A stretch of 64,000 nucleotides of DNA from assembly GCA_016125285.1 (NCBI GenBank), contig WGMA01000039.1, forward strand, positions 103,239 to 167,238. Direction: 5' to 3'. Origin of the DNA: Phycisphaera sp. (GTDB lineage Bacteria > Planctomycetota > Phycisphaerae > Phycisphaerales > Zrk34). The notes beneath the pieces were generated by a model. The model was not told the DNA's origin. It saw only the letters and a program-made list of their open reading frames with translations, and did no database searches. This document shows, piece by piece, positions 19,962 to 28,102 of this stretch; positions within the stretch are counted from its first letter, which is position 1, and each line of letters starts with the position of its first letter. The position numbers and the translations under genes were made by a program.

Positions 19962-22259
19962 TCACTTGCGTTCGTAACCCGTTTCGAACGGCCGATCCTC
20001 ACGCAGCGCCCGGTCCTCGGGCTTCAGCGCCTTCATCGCCTTGCGGTACTCGTCCATGCCCGGCGGCTCGGGGAACGCCACCGCCGGCAGGAACCGCATC
20101 CGCTCCACCAACGGATAAAGCCGCGGACGGATGAAATCGAACGTCCGACGCTTCAGGCCGTCGTCCGCGTTCTTCCACACGCGGCTCTTGTGCAGCGTGT
20201 ATTCCTGGCTGGGCACCGGCTGGAGCATGTACACCACGAACGTCTGGGCCAGCATGTCGCTGAACGGCGGCAGGTCCATGCGGCGACGCACGCCTTCGAA
20301 CACCTGGCTCGAGCCCGCGTGCTTCTGCTGGTAGAACGCGTGGATCTGGCGCGCCATCGTGATCAGCTTCTCGGCCTGATCGACGTCGCCCGTCGCGTAG
20401 CCCTGCTCGAACGCCCGGGTGATGTAGCCGTTCACCGCCGTGCGCGCCGCGTCCGGGTCTTCCATCGCCTCGGAGCGGATCGTCTCGTACATCACGAAGT
20501 CCTTGAGCGTCTTGGCGTAGCGCTGCATCGAATGCGGCTCGCGGTTGCCGTACAGCTTGCGCGCCCGCTTGAGGTACTTCTCGGCGCCGGCCTCGTCGCC
20601 GTAGAAGTACAACGCCTGAATCGCCCAGATCAGGAAGTTCTCGTGGCCCGCCTTGAAGCTGTCGGGCGCGACGCCGACGTCCATGCGGCCGGAATCCTTG
20701 ATGTCCACCACGCGCTCGTACGCCCCGAACACCGCCGCGTCGTACGCGTCGATAAACCGCGGGTCGGCCAGCGTGCGGTAGTACTGGCTGACCGGGTCGA
20801 AGATGATCTTGCCGTTGTGCAGCAGCGACTGAAGGCCGTGCAGCAGCTGGCGGTCGGTGTTCAGCACGTCGAAGTCTTCCGGCCGCAGCAGGCCCTTGGA
20901 CTTCCGCACGCCCAGCGCCGCCCAGTACATGCCGTGTGACCCGGGGTGACGCCAGTCCGCCGGCACCGGCGTCGGCTTCTCGCCTTCACGCACGTACCAG
21001 TAGCCCTCCATCAGCGCCAGCATCCAAACCGGGTCCATCTTGTACACGCCGTCGATCACCTTCGCCTCGGTGAACTCCATCAGCTTCCGGAACTCGGGCT
21101 GCGTCGACTCGTTGTCCATCAGCGACATCAGCAGCTCGTTCTTCGGGTCGTCCTTGATCTGGATGCCCATCGCCTCGTCGTCGCCGGAATCGCGCAGGGC
21201 CTGCAGCACGTGCACCCGACGCAGCAGTTCCATGTCGATCTTCATGCCCACGCCCGTCAGCTGGTCGATGATCGGCGCGAGGTCCGGTTCCAGCAACAAC
21301 AGGCGCTGCAGCGGGTCGATCCGACCCACCTCGTCCAGCTTGAGGTTCAGCGCGATCAGCGCGTCGACCTTCGCGATCTGATCGGGGGCCTTGGACAACA
21401 CCCGGTCGTGGATCATGTCGAGGTTCACCTTCATCCGCTGCAGCGACAGCGCCCCGAGCATCTGCACCTCGCTGCGCAGCGATTCGTCGTCCGCGATGAA
21501 CGACGTGTCCTTCGACAACTCCTTGATCTTTTGAATCATCTTGCGCGTGGGGTTGCGCGTGTTGATGTACAGCTCGTACGCCCGGGCGATCCGCCGCATG
21601 TCCGCGATCGACGCGTATTCCATCAGCGGCTTGCCCGACTCGTCGAGCACCGGCTTGCCGTCGTCGTCCAGCTGCGGCACCATCCCCTCGCGCGGCGTGC
21701 CCAGCACCTCCTGCCACTCCATCGCCAGCTGCTTCTTGTAGTACCAGTGCATCTCGTCGGAGAACTGGCCGATCTTGTGCAGGAAGATCCACCCCAGCTC
21801 CTTGTACAGCAGCACGTTGTTGGGGTTGTACGGGATGCCCTTGTCGCGCAGCAGCTTGATGCCGTTCTGCACCCACATCCACCGTTCCTGCGGCGTGTGG
21901 GTCGTGACCGAGATGTTGTACGCCATGTTCCACGCGTGGAAGGCCCACACCTTCGGGAACCGCGGCTGGAGCTTCGTGATCAGGTCCGCGAGCTTGGCCG
22001 CCTCGTAGTGCTTGCCGTCCTGCTTCATCTGCGTGGCGCGGGCCCAGAGGATGTCGACGAACAACCCGCGGAAGCTCGCCAGCGACGTGTAGAGGATCGC
22101 GATGTCCGGCGGCATGTTCTCCATCAGGTCGTCACCGGCCGTCAGCTGCAGCGCCTGGCTCTCGGCCTTGATGCCCGGGATGAGCATCCCGGCGCCGGTG
22201 TAGGCGCCGACCATGCAGACGACGGCGATGAGGATGATCAGTCGGTCTTTGGGGTTCAT
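19962..22259 (-). CDS. Conserved membrane-anchored helical (TPR-like) protein
   Basis: A 765-aa protein with one N-terminal transmembrane helix (LIILIAVVCMVGAYTGAGML) and a large extracytoplasmic helical domain. TPR-like stretches are scattered through it (HYEAAKLADLITKLQPRFPKVWAFHAWN; EAGAEKYLKRARKLYGN). The pattern DIAILYTSLASFRGLFVDILWARATQMKQ is a strongly conserved-looking block. I do not recognise an enzyme. It is the last gene of the run that begins with the metal ATPase. It follows an ABC-2 permease by 62 bases, so it is probably the periplasmic subunit of that transporter or of the SPFH complex. Confidence 0.75.
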   Translation of the reverse strand: MNPKDRLIILIAVVCMVGAYTGAGMLIPGIKAESQALQLTAGDDLMENMPPDIAILYTSLASFRGLFVDILWARATQMKQDGKHYEAAKLADLITKLQPRFPKVWAFHAWNMAYNISVTTHTPQERWMWVQNGIKLLRDKGIPYNPNNVLLYKELGWIFLHKIGQFSDEMHWYYKKQLAMEWQEVLGTPREGMVPQLDDDGKPVLDESGKPLMEYASIADMRRIARAYELYINTRNPTRKMIQKIKELSKDTSFIADDESLRSEVQMLGALSLQRMKVNLDMIHDRVLSKAPDQIAKVDALIALNLKLDEVGRIDPLQRLLLLEPDLAPIIDQLTGVGMKIDMELLRRVHVLQALRDSGDDEAMGIQIKDDPKNELLMSLMDNESTQPEFRKLMEFTEAKVIDGVYKMDPVWMLALMEGYWYVREGEKPTPVPADWRHPGSHGMYWAALGVRKSKGLLRPEDFDVLNTDRQLLHGLQSLLHNGKIIFDPVSQYYRTLADPRFIDAYDAAVFGAYERVVDIKDSGRMDVGVAPDSFKAGHENFLIWAIQALYFYGDEAGAEKYLKRARKLYGNREPHSMQRYAKTLKDFVMYETIRSEAMEDPDAARTAVNGYITRAFEQGYATGDVDQAEKLITMARQIHAFYQQKHAGSSQVFEGVRRRMDLPPFSDMLAQTFVVYMLQPVPSQEYTLHKSRVWKNADDGLKRRTFDFIRPRLYPLVERMRFLPAVAFPEPPGMDEYRKAMKALKPEDRALREDRPFETGYERK

Positions 22260-22320
22260 GTTCGACTCACGTGGAGTGTCTCTGTCTTGCTACCGTCGCC
22301 GCCGTTGCCGGGTTCGCACG

Positions 22321-24315
22321 TCACACCTGGACGCGCGCCAGTTCCTTCTTGCTGTAGATCCACCAGGCCAGCAGCGCGAGGAGGCCGGTCTGGATAAGGC
22401 CGTTCCAAAGGAAGCACTGCGCCAGATCGCTCCAAGAGAACAGGAGTCCCTCGACCACCTGCTCGCGCGGCGTAAACTCGCCGAATTTGCTGATCAGCGT
22501 CGACACGACTGTGGCGATCGTCGTGATCAACCAAGCCAAGGCGTGCCCGATCCACGTGTCGCCGAGGCCGAACGCACGCAGAGACTCGAGCATATACGTC
22601 GACAGGACAGCAGCGCCGTACACGGTGAACGCCAGCATTGAGGCGACCGGAAAGCTCACGAACGTCGCGGCGAACAGTCCCACCATCGCCAGGAACGCCA
22701 GCTTCACCCACAGCGCCAGGAACGCGCGGATGAAGTTCGGCGTAAAGCGGTCGACCGGGAAGAGGATCGACAGGCCCTCCTTCGTCGTGAACGACGCGGT
22801 CGGCGCCTTGTCGCGGGGGTATTGGTCGAACGCGACGGCCATCTGGATCGTCAGCTCGCCGTTGTCATCGATGAAGTTCACCGGGATCTTCATCACCTGG
22901 ACCTCGCCGACGAGCATCTTCTCCTCGGCGGGCCGACCGTTGACCCGCATCCGCATCATGATGTTTTCGCTACCCGGCGCGCGGATCTTGTACCGCAGCA
23001 CCATCCAGTCCAGCGGCCGCGGCGGGACCTGGGCGTACGCGTCGGGGTGCTTGCCGTAGAGTTCGCGGAGGACGCCATCGGCCTTGAGGTGGTTCGACAG
23101 ATCGACCTGCTCGCCGGTCAGCTCCTTGATCTTCTTTTCGGCGCGCGGGTACCACGCGTTGTACCGCTTGAGCCAGGTCTTCAGCGCGGGCTTGAGGCCC
23201 TTGAACACGTAGGTCTCGAACTCGTTGGGCCCCAGCGTCAGCCACTCGTCCCACGCGTCGTTGCTGAGCAGGCGCAGCGCCCGTTCCTGGCCGAGCTGCA
23301 TCAGCTTCGCGTCGCCCGCAAACGTGATGCCCTGGTCCGACGCCTCGTCCTTGCCCATCGCCATCACGTCCTGCGGACGCTCCTGCATCATCTTCTTGAG
23401 CGTGTCGGCGACCTCGTCGGCGAGCGGGCGCGGCGGCTCGGGGCGCGAGCTGATCCGGGCGATCATCACCTCGTTCATCACCGCGATGCGGTCCTCGTCG
23501 TCCATCGCCCGGTCCCGCATGGCCGAGTCGCTGGTGAGGTAGAGCGTCACGAACGCGTAGATCGCCACGCCGACCACCGCCAGCAGCACGCCGTTGAGCG
23601 TGACGACGCCGATCCACTTGCCCAGCAGGTACGTGCCGCGCGACACCGGCTTGACCGCCACCATGTGGATCTGCTTGTCGGTGATCTCGTTGCTCAGTGT
23701 CCAGCACGCCAACAGGATCGTCATGATGCTCAGCAGCACCGTCGAGATCGCCATCGACCAGCTCAGGAACGTCTGCACCTGGTACCGCAGCGGCTCGTCG
23801 GGGTTCAGCAGGAAGGGCAGCGCGGCCAGGGCGATCAGCGCGATGACCACCAGCGCCACAACGACCTTCATCGCCACGGCCTCGTCGAGCACCTCACGCG
23901 CCACGGCCAGCGGCTGCCAGCTCGGCGACAGGGCGAGGCGCGCTACCTCCAGCAGGAGGATGAACGCCCAGATGCTCAATAGGAACACGCCGCCGATGCG
24001 GAAGATGTTGTCGAGGTACATCGGCCACATCACCTGCGCGATGCCGCCGAAGCCCTGGGCCAGCGTGATCGAGACGACGAATCCCTGGATGTACTTGATC
24101 CACCGCTGCTGCTCGCCGTCGCTGATCAGGTGAAGCCCCCAGACGCTCCACGCGAGGATCACCAGCGCCGCCAGCAGGACGATTGTCCGGCCTGAAGTTG
24201 ATTGCGCCACGTCGTAATCGCCCGTAGACATTGCGACGGTGAAGGCGACAACGAACACCGCCACGAAAATCAGCAGGTAGCCGCCCAGCCACTTGAACCA
24301 CGGAATCCAGTTCAC
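22321..24315 (-). CDS. ABC-2 type transporter permease (large)
   Basis: A 664-aa polytopic protein with membrane segments clustered in the N-terminal ~270 residues and at the C-terminus. Between them is an extracytoplasmic soluble domain of roughly 280 residues (~290-530). The ABC-2 signature DKQIHMVAVKPVSRGTYLLGKWIG is near residue 225. It follows the ATPase gene by 14 bases and should form the exporter with it. I infer a GTG start; GAGG lies 12 bases upstream inside the end of the ATPase gene. The big periplasmic insert is unusual for ABC-2 permeases and resembles gliding or polysaccharide-type exporters only in layout. The substrate is unknown. Confidence 0.85.
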   Translation of the reverse strand: MNWIPWFKWLGGYLLIFVAVFVVAFTVAMSTGDYDVAQSTSGRTIVLLAALVILAWSVWGLHLISDGEQQRWIKYIQGFVVSITLAQGFGGIAQVMWPMYLDNIFRIGGVFLLSIWAFILLLEVARLALSPSWQPLAVAREVLDEAVAMKVVVALVVIALIALAALPFLLNPDEPLRYQVQTFLSWSMAISTVLLSIMTILLACWTLSNEITDKQIHMVAVKPVSRGTYLLGKWIGVVTLNGVLLAVVGVAIYAFVTLYLTSDSAMRDRAMDDEDRIAVMNEVMIARISSRPEPPRPLADEVADTLKKMMQERPQDVMAMGKDEASDQGITFAGDAKLMQLGQERALRLLSNDAWDEWLTLGPNEFETYVFKGLKPALKTWLKRYNAWYPRAEKKIKELTGEQVDLSNHLKADGVLRELYGKHPDAYAQVPPRPLDWMVLRYKIRAPGSENIMMRMRVNGRPAEEKMLVGEVQVMKIPVNFIDDNGELTIQMAVAFDQYPRDKAPTASFTTKEGLSILFPVDRFTPNFIRAFLALWVKLAFLAMVGLFAATFVSFPVASMLAFTVYGAAVLSTYMLESLRAFGLGDTWIGHALAWLITTIATVVSTLISKFGEFTPREQVVEGLLFSWSDLAQCFLWNGLIQTGLLALLAWWIYSKKELARVQV

Positions 24316-24329
24316 GTGTTGCTATTGCC

Positions 24330-25526
24330 TCACAAAAGGTCGTCGATCACCGAGCGATCGGGTTGGTCGTCATCGTCGGACGCCGCGTCGGTGCTGTCGC
24401 CGGACGCGCGCTTCGGCAGGGGCGGCGGTTCGTCGCCCTTCACGAGCTGGTCGATCACCGTGTCGCGTTCCCTGGCTTCGGTCTCTTCGACGCTCGGCGC
24501 CGCGGGCGTCGTCGCCGCGACCGGCTCCGGCGCGCTCGGCTTGACCAGCTCGTCGATCAGCGCCTCGCCCTCGGGCTCCTCGTCGGTGTACGTGCGACGC
24601 TCGCCCTCGGACAGGAAGCCCGCCATGCCGCCGCCGCTCAGCGCGCCGCTCGTCGTCGCGCCCTCGGACCGCGCCTTCTCGACGATCTCCAGAAACAACG
24701 CCTCGAGGCGCTGACGCTGCGCGTGCACCTTCGACAGGCACTTGCCTTCCTCGGCCTCGATCAGCTGCTCGATCTTCGTGATCGTCTCCGGCTTGAGCGT
24801 CGACGTCTCCATCACGGTCGTGTCCTGCTTGACCAGCAGCTCGTCGACCGTGCCCTCGCGCCGCTTCTTGCCGCCGTACAGGATCGTCACGCGGTCGCAC
24901 ACGTCTTCGACGTCGGACAGCAGGTGGCTCGACAGCACGACGGTTTTGCCGCGCTCCTTGAGCATCACGATGATGTCCTTGATCTGCCGCGTGCCGATCG
25001 GGTCGAGGCCGGTGGTCGGCTCGTCGAGGATCAGCAGGTCGGGGTCGTTGATCAGCGCCTGCGCCAGGCCGATGCGGCGCTGCATGCCCTTGGAGAACTC
25101 GCCGATGGGGCGGCGTTGCACGGCGTCGAGGCCGACCATCTTCAGCAACTCGTCGATGCGCTTCTGCCGCGTGCGCCGATCCTGGTGGAACAGCCGTCCG
25201 TAGTAGTCGAGCGTTTCGCGTGCGTTGAGGAAGCGGTAGAGGTACGACTCCTCGGGCAGGTAGCCGATGTGCTTCTTGGTCAGCACGTCGGACGGGAGCT
25301 TGCCGAGGATCTTGACGCGGCCCTTGGTGGGGAACAGCAGGCCGAGGATGATCTTGATGGTGGTGGACTTGCCCGAGCCGTTGGGCCCGAGCAGGCCGAA
25401 CACCTCGTGCTTGTGGACGTCGAGGTCGAGCCCGGCGACGGCGGTGACACGCGGCCTCATCCAGAAGTCTTTGAAGACCTTGGTCAGGTCGCGGATCTCG
25501 ATGACGTTTTCGTCGTGATTGGCCAC
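24330..25526 (-). CDS. ABC transporter ATP-binding protein with acidic C-terminal tail
   Basis: A 398-aa ATPase. Residues ~1-240 are a complete ABC domain: Walker A GPNGSGKST (47-55), signature FSKGMQRRIGLAQAL, Walker B LLILDEPTTGLDP, and the switch His in VLSSHLLSDVEDV. A helical segment with EEGKCLSKVHAQRQRLEALFLEIVEKA resembles the C-terminal extension of ABC-2 exporters. After it comes a disordered Pro/Ala/Glu/Asp-rich tail that repeats a short motif three times: LIDELV (323-328), VIDQLV (357-362) and VIDDLL (393-398, the very end). GTG start with GGAG 8 bases before it. It is followed by its permease. Confidence 0.93.
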   Translation of the reverse strand: MANHDENVIEIRDLTKVFKDFWMRPRVTAVAGLDLDVHKHEVFGLLGPNGSGKSTTIKIILGLLFPTKGRVKILGKLPSDVLTKKHIGYLPEESYLYRFLNARETLDYYGRLFHQDRRTRQKRIDELLKMVGLDAVQRRPIGEFSKGMQRRIGLAQALINDPDLLILDEPTTGLDPIGTRQIKDIIVMLKERGKTVVLSSHLLSDVEDVCDRVTILYGGKKRREGTVDELLVKQDTTVMETSTLKPETITKIEQLIEAEEGKCLSKVHAQRQRLEALFLEIVEKARSEGATTSGALSGGGMAGFLSEGERRTYTDEEPEGEALIDELVKPSAPEPVAATTPAAPSVEETEARERDTVIDQLVKGDEPPPLPKRASGDSTDAASDDDDQPDRSVIDDLL

Positions 25527-25544
25527 GTGGTTGCTCCGTCGTGA

Positions 25545-27014
25545 TTACTTGCCGCCGCCTTCGCGGATCTCTTTCTCGGCCGCGATGTCGGCGCTGATGA
25601 GCTTCTGCTGCTCGGCCTTCTGGATGCGCGGGTCGCGGTTGATCTCGAGATACAGCGTCTTGGTCGGGTCGGACGGCAGGTAGAACGTCTCCTTCGCGTT
25701 GGAGAGGATCTCCTGGCGGACCTCCTCCCAGCGACGCGACAGGAAGATGCGCGGGTTGTGCCGGTACTGGCTGAGCTGGTTGTTGAACTTGTTGACCTCC
25801 GCCTTCACGGTCGACTCGGCCTGCGTGCGGTAGGTCTCGGCGTCGCGGATCATCTCCGCGACCGCGCCGCCCGCCACGTCCGGCGACATCAACTCGTCGA
25901 CGGACTTCTCCGCCGCGGCGACCTTCGCGTCGTCCTTCACCGCCCGTGCCTGCTCGTAGGCGTCGATCGCCTCGAGCAGCTCGCGGTAGCGTCCGCCGGC
26001 CGCCTTCTGGAGGATCTGGTCACGCTCCTGCTGCGCCTGGGTGATCTGCTTGGCCTTGTCGGACTCGGCGCTGGACACCGCCTGGTAGGCCTCGCGGAGG
26101 GTCAGCGGCGCGGTCGGCGTCACCAGCAGCACCTGCGTGACGGTGATCCCGGCGCCGAGGCGCTCGAGCCCGTCGTTCATCTGGATCTTGGCGCGCTCCT
26201 TGCGGTCGCCGGTCAGCCCGGCGATGAACTCGTCGGCGGTGACCTCCGCGGCCAGGTGCACGATCGCCTGCTGCGCGATGTCGCGCACGAACGACCGCGC
26301 CTGGAGGATCATCTCCGGCACGGGCATCGCCTCGCCCTCGGGCAGCCTGCGCGTCGTGTCGTCGCTGACGTTGCGTGTGAACGCCACGGCGTCGGAGATC
26401 TGGAAGTTGATCTGCCACTGCCCCTGCACGAGGTTGTGGTCGCCGGTGATCAGCGAGCCCTCCCGTCCGGGCGTGAACGTGCGGCTGCCGCTGAGCTTGT
26501 CCAGCGGCTCGTGCAGCTTGTCCTTGGTGCGGAGCACGAAGAAGTCGTCGATCTGCAGCGTCTGGCTGCGCGTGGGCACGATGATGACCTTCGAGATCGG
26601 CGCCGGCATGCCGAAGTGCCAGCCGGGGTCGCGCTGCTGCTCGCCGGGCGCGCCGCGCACCGACCCGAACATCAGCTCCACGCCGACCTCGCCTTCCTTG
26701 ACCTCGTACACCCCGCTGAAGATGTAGGCGATCACGAGGATCAGCATGATGTAGGACAGCACGCGGAAGCTGAGGCGCAGCGCCTCGGCCAGCGACTTGT
26801 TCGCCGGGTCGAGCTCGTCGATGTTCACCGCCTGCCCGATCTCCGGGTGCAGCGGGTCGTCGTGATCGTGGTCGTGATGATGGCCGTGCCCATGATCGTG
26901 GTCATGCCCGTGATCGTGGTCATGATCGTGGCTGTGATCATGATCGTGATCGTGGTGATGAGCGTCGCCACCGTCGTGGTCGTGCTCGTGGCCCTGGGGG
27001 TTCTGGTCGGTCAT
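25545..27014 (-). CDS. SPFH (HflK-like) protein with His/Asp-rich N-terminus
   Basis: A 489-aa band-7/SPFH membrane protein. The first ~54 residues are almost wholly His, Asp and Gly, with 23 His in alternating HD/HG pairs. This would be a strong cytosolic binding site for Zn, Ni, Co or Cu. A transmembrane helix follows (~84-101, LSYIMLILVIAYIFSGVY), then the SPFH domain (VYEVKEGEVGVELMFGSVRG) and a coiled coil (ITQAQQERDQILQKAAGGRY). HflK/HflC proteins form large membrane cages around proteases or define microdomains. It lies between an HflC-like gene and an ABC ATPase gene. The family usually has a Gly/Pro-rich N-terminus, so the His tract is the notable feature. Confidence 0.88.
   Translation of the reverse strand: MTDQNPQGHEHDHDGGDAHHHDHDHDHSHDHDHDHGHDHDHGHGHHHDHDHDDPLHPEIGQAVNIDELDPANKSLAEALRLSFRVLSYIMLILVIAYIFSGVYEVKEGEVGVELMFGSVRGAPGEQQRDPGWHFGMPAPISKVIIVPTRSQTLQIDDFFVLRTKDKLHEPLDKLSGSRTFTPGREGSLITGDHNLVQGQWQINFQISDAVAFTRNVSDDTTRRLPEGEAMPVPEMILQARSFVRDIAQQAIVHLAAEVTADEFIAGLTGDRKERAKIQMNDGLERLGAGITVTQVLLVTPTAPLTLREAYQAVSSAESDKAKQITQAQQERDQILQKAAGGRYRELLEAIDAYEQARAVKDDAKVAAAEKSVDELMSPDVAGGAVAEMIRDAETYRTQAESTVKAEVNKFNNQLSQYRHNPRIFLSRRWEEVRQEILSNAKETFYLPSDPTKTLYLEINRDPRIQKAEQQKLISADIAAEKEIREGGGK
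26861..26975 (-). repeat. Low-complexity CATGATCAC-type microrepeat coding the His/Asp tract
   Basis: Short alternating CAC/CAT and GAC/GAT/GGC codons, read on the minus strand, encode the His-rich N-terminus. Codons vary (CAT and CAC are mixed), so the tract is not a recent pure expansion. Confidence 0.8.
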
Positions 27015-27069
27015 GTCTCAGGTTCCCGTTGTTGGAAACGTCAGTGTTTCATTCGCGGCTTCGCGGCGT

Positions 27070-28032
27070 TCAGTTCGCCGGCTTCTTGCCCGGCAGCGTC
27101 TCGAGCATCTCGGAGCTGAACTCCTTGCCGAGTCCGCCCTCGCTGGCGTCGATCATGAACGTCGTGTTGTGCTGGAAGATCTGCTTGTACGCCTCGAGCT
27201 TGCGGAGGAAGATCGCGAAGTCCTCGTCCTGGTCGAACACCTTGTAGTACGCGGTCGCCGCGGCGTCGCCCTCGGAGCGGATCGCGTCGGCGCGGACCTT
27301 GGCGAACGACAGGATCTTGAGTCGGTCGGCGTTGGCGCGGGCCTGGATGGTGTCGGCGATGGACTGACCCTCGGAGCGGGCGCGCTCGGCGAGCTTGTCA
27401 CGCGTGGTGCGCATCCGGTCGAACACCTTCTCGACCACCGACTCCGGCAGCACGACCTGACGCACGCCGATCGATTCGATCTTTACGCCGTACCCGCCGC
27501 CGTCGGCGCCGCCGGTCGCCATGCTCGTGCGCAGCTTCGCGAGGATCGCGTTCTCGGCGTCGGCGAGCTTCAGCTGCGTCGGGTCCGTGTTGGTCAGCTG
27601 GTCGAACGTGAACGTGCCGAACACCGAACGCGCGTCGCGCAGGTGGTCCTTGACGCGCTTCTCGGCCTCCTTCGTGTTGCGCAGCGTGCGGTAGAACTGC
27701 AGCGGGTCGTCGATCCGCCACGCCACGTACACGCTGACCACGACCGCCTTGTTGTCCAGCGTCTGCTGCTCCTCGAGACGGCTGTCGAGCACCTGCACAC
27801 GCGCGTCGTACGGGATGATCTGCTGGAACGGCGGCGGCCAACGCAGGTGCAGGTTGCCGAACATCCCCGCATCGGGGTTGTCGCCGCGCACGATCGACCC
27901 CTCGTCGGCCCGACCGAACGAGGTGACCACCGCCACCTGGTTGAATCGGACCTGATACGTAAAGCCGTTGATGGCCAGGATGGCCAACACCAATACGGCG
28001 ATGCTCACGGTCATCTTGTTCTTGACATTCAT
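27070..28032 (-). CDS. SPFH (HflC-like) protein
   Basis: A 320-aa SPFH protein with an N-terminal transmembrane anchor (MTVSIAVLVLAILAINGFTY) and the band-7 domain (VRFNQVAVVTSFGRAD, RWPPPFQQIIPYDARVQVLD). The C-terminal helix carries the HflC hallmark, KILSFAKVRADAIRSEGDAAATAYYKVF. HflC pairs with HflK to form a periplasmic or cytosolic vault that, in E. coli, encloses FtsH. No ftsH is present here. AGGAG sits 9 bases before the ATG. It is encoded between two HflK-like genes in the same orientation. Confidence 0.9.
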   Translation of the reverse strand: MNVKNKMTVSIAVLVLAILAINGFTYQVRFNQVAVVTSFGRADEGSIVRGDNPDAGMFGNLHLRWPPPFQQIIPYDARVQVLDSRLEEQQTLDNKAVVVSVYVAWRIDDPLQFYRTLRNTKEAEKRVKDHLRDARSVFGTFTFDQLTNTDPTQLKLADAENAILAKLRTSMATGGADGGGYGVKIESIGVRQVVLPESVVEKVFDRMRTTRDKLAERARSEGQSIADTIQARANADRLKILSFAKVRADAIRSEGDAAATAYYKVFDQDEDFAIFLRKLEAYKQIFQHNTTFMIDASEGGLGKEFSSEMLETLPGKKPAN

Positions 28033-28102
28033 CTGCGATCAACTCCTGACGTTGTGTGCTTGATCGGTTGTGCGTGTAGTTCGGGCGCGCAGCCCGCTGG
28101 GT

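Noticed and set aside
26861..26975. CRISPR-like or satellite repeat
   Set aside because: The short irregular units are simply His/Asp/Gly codons of an open gene.
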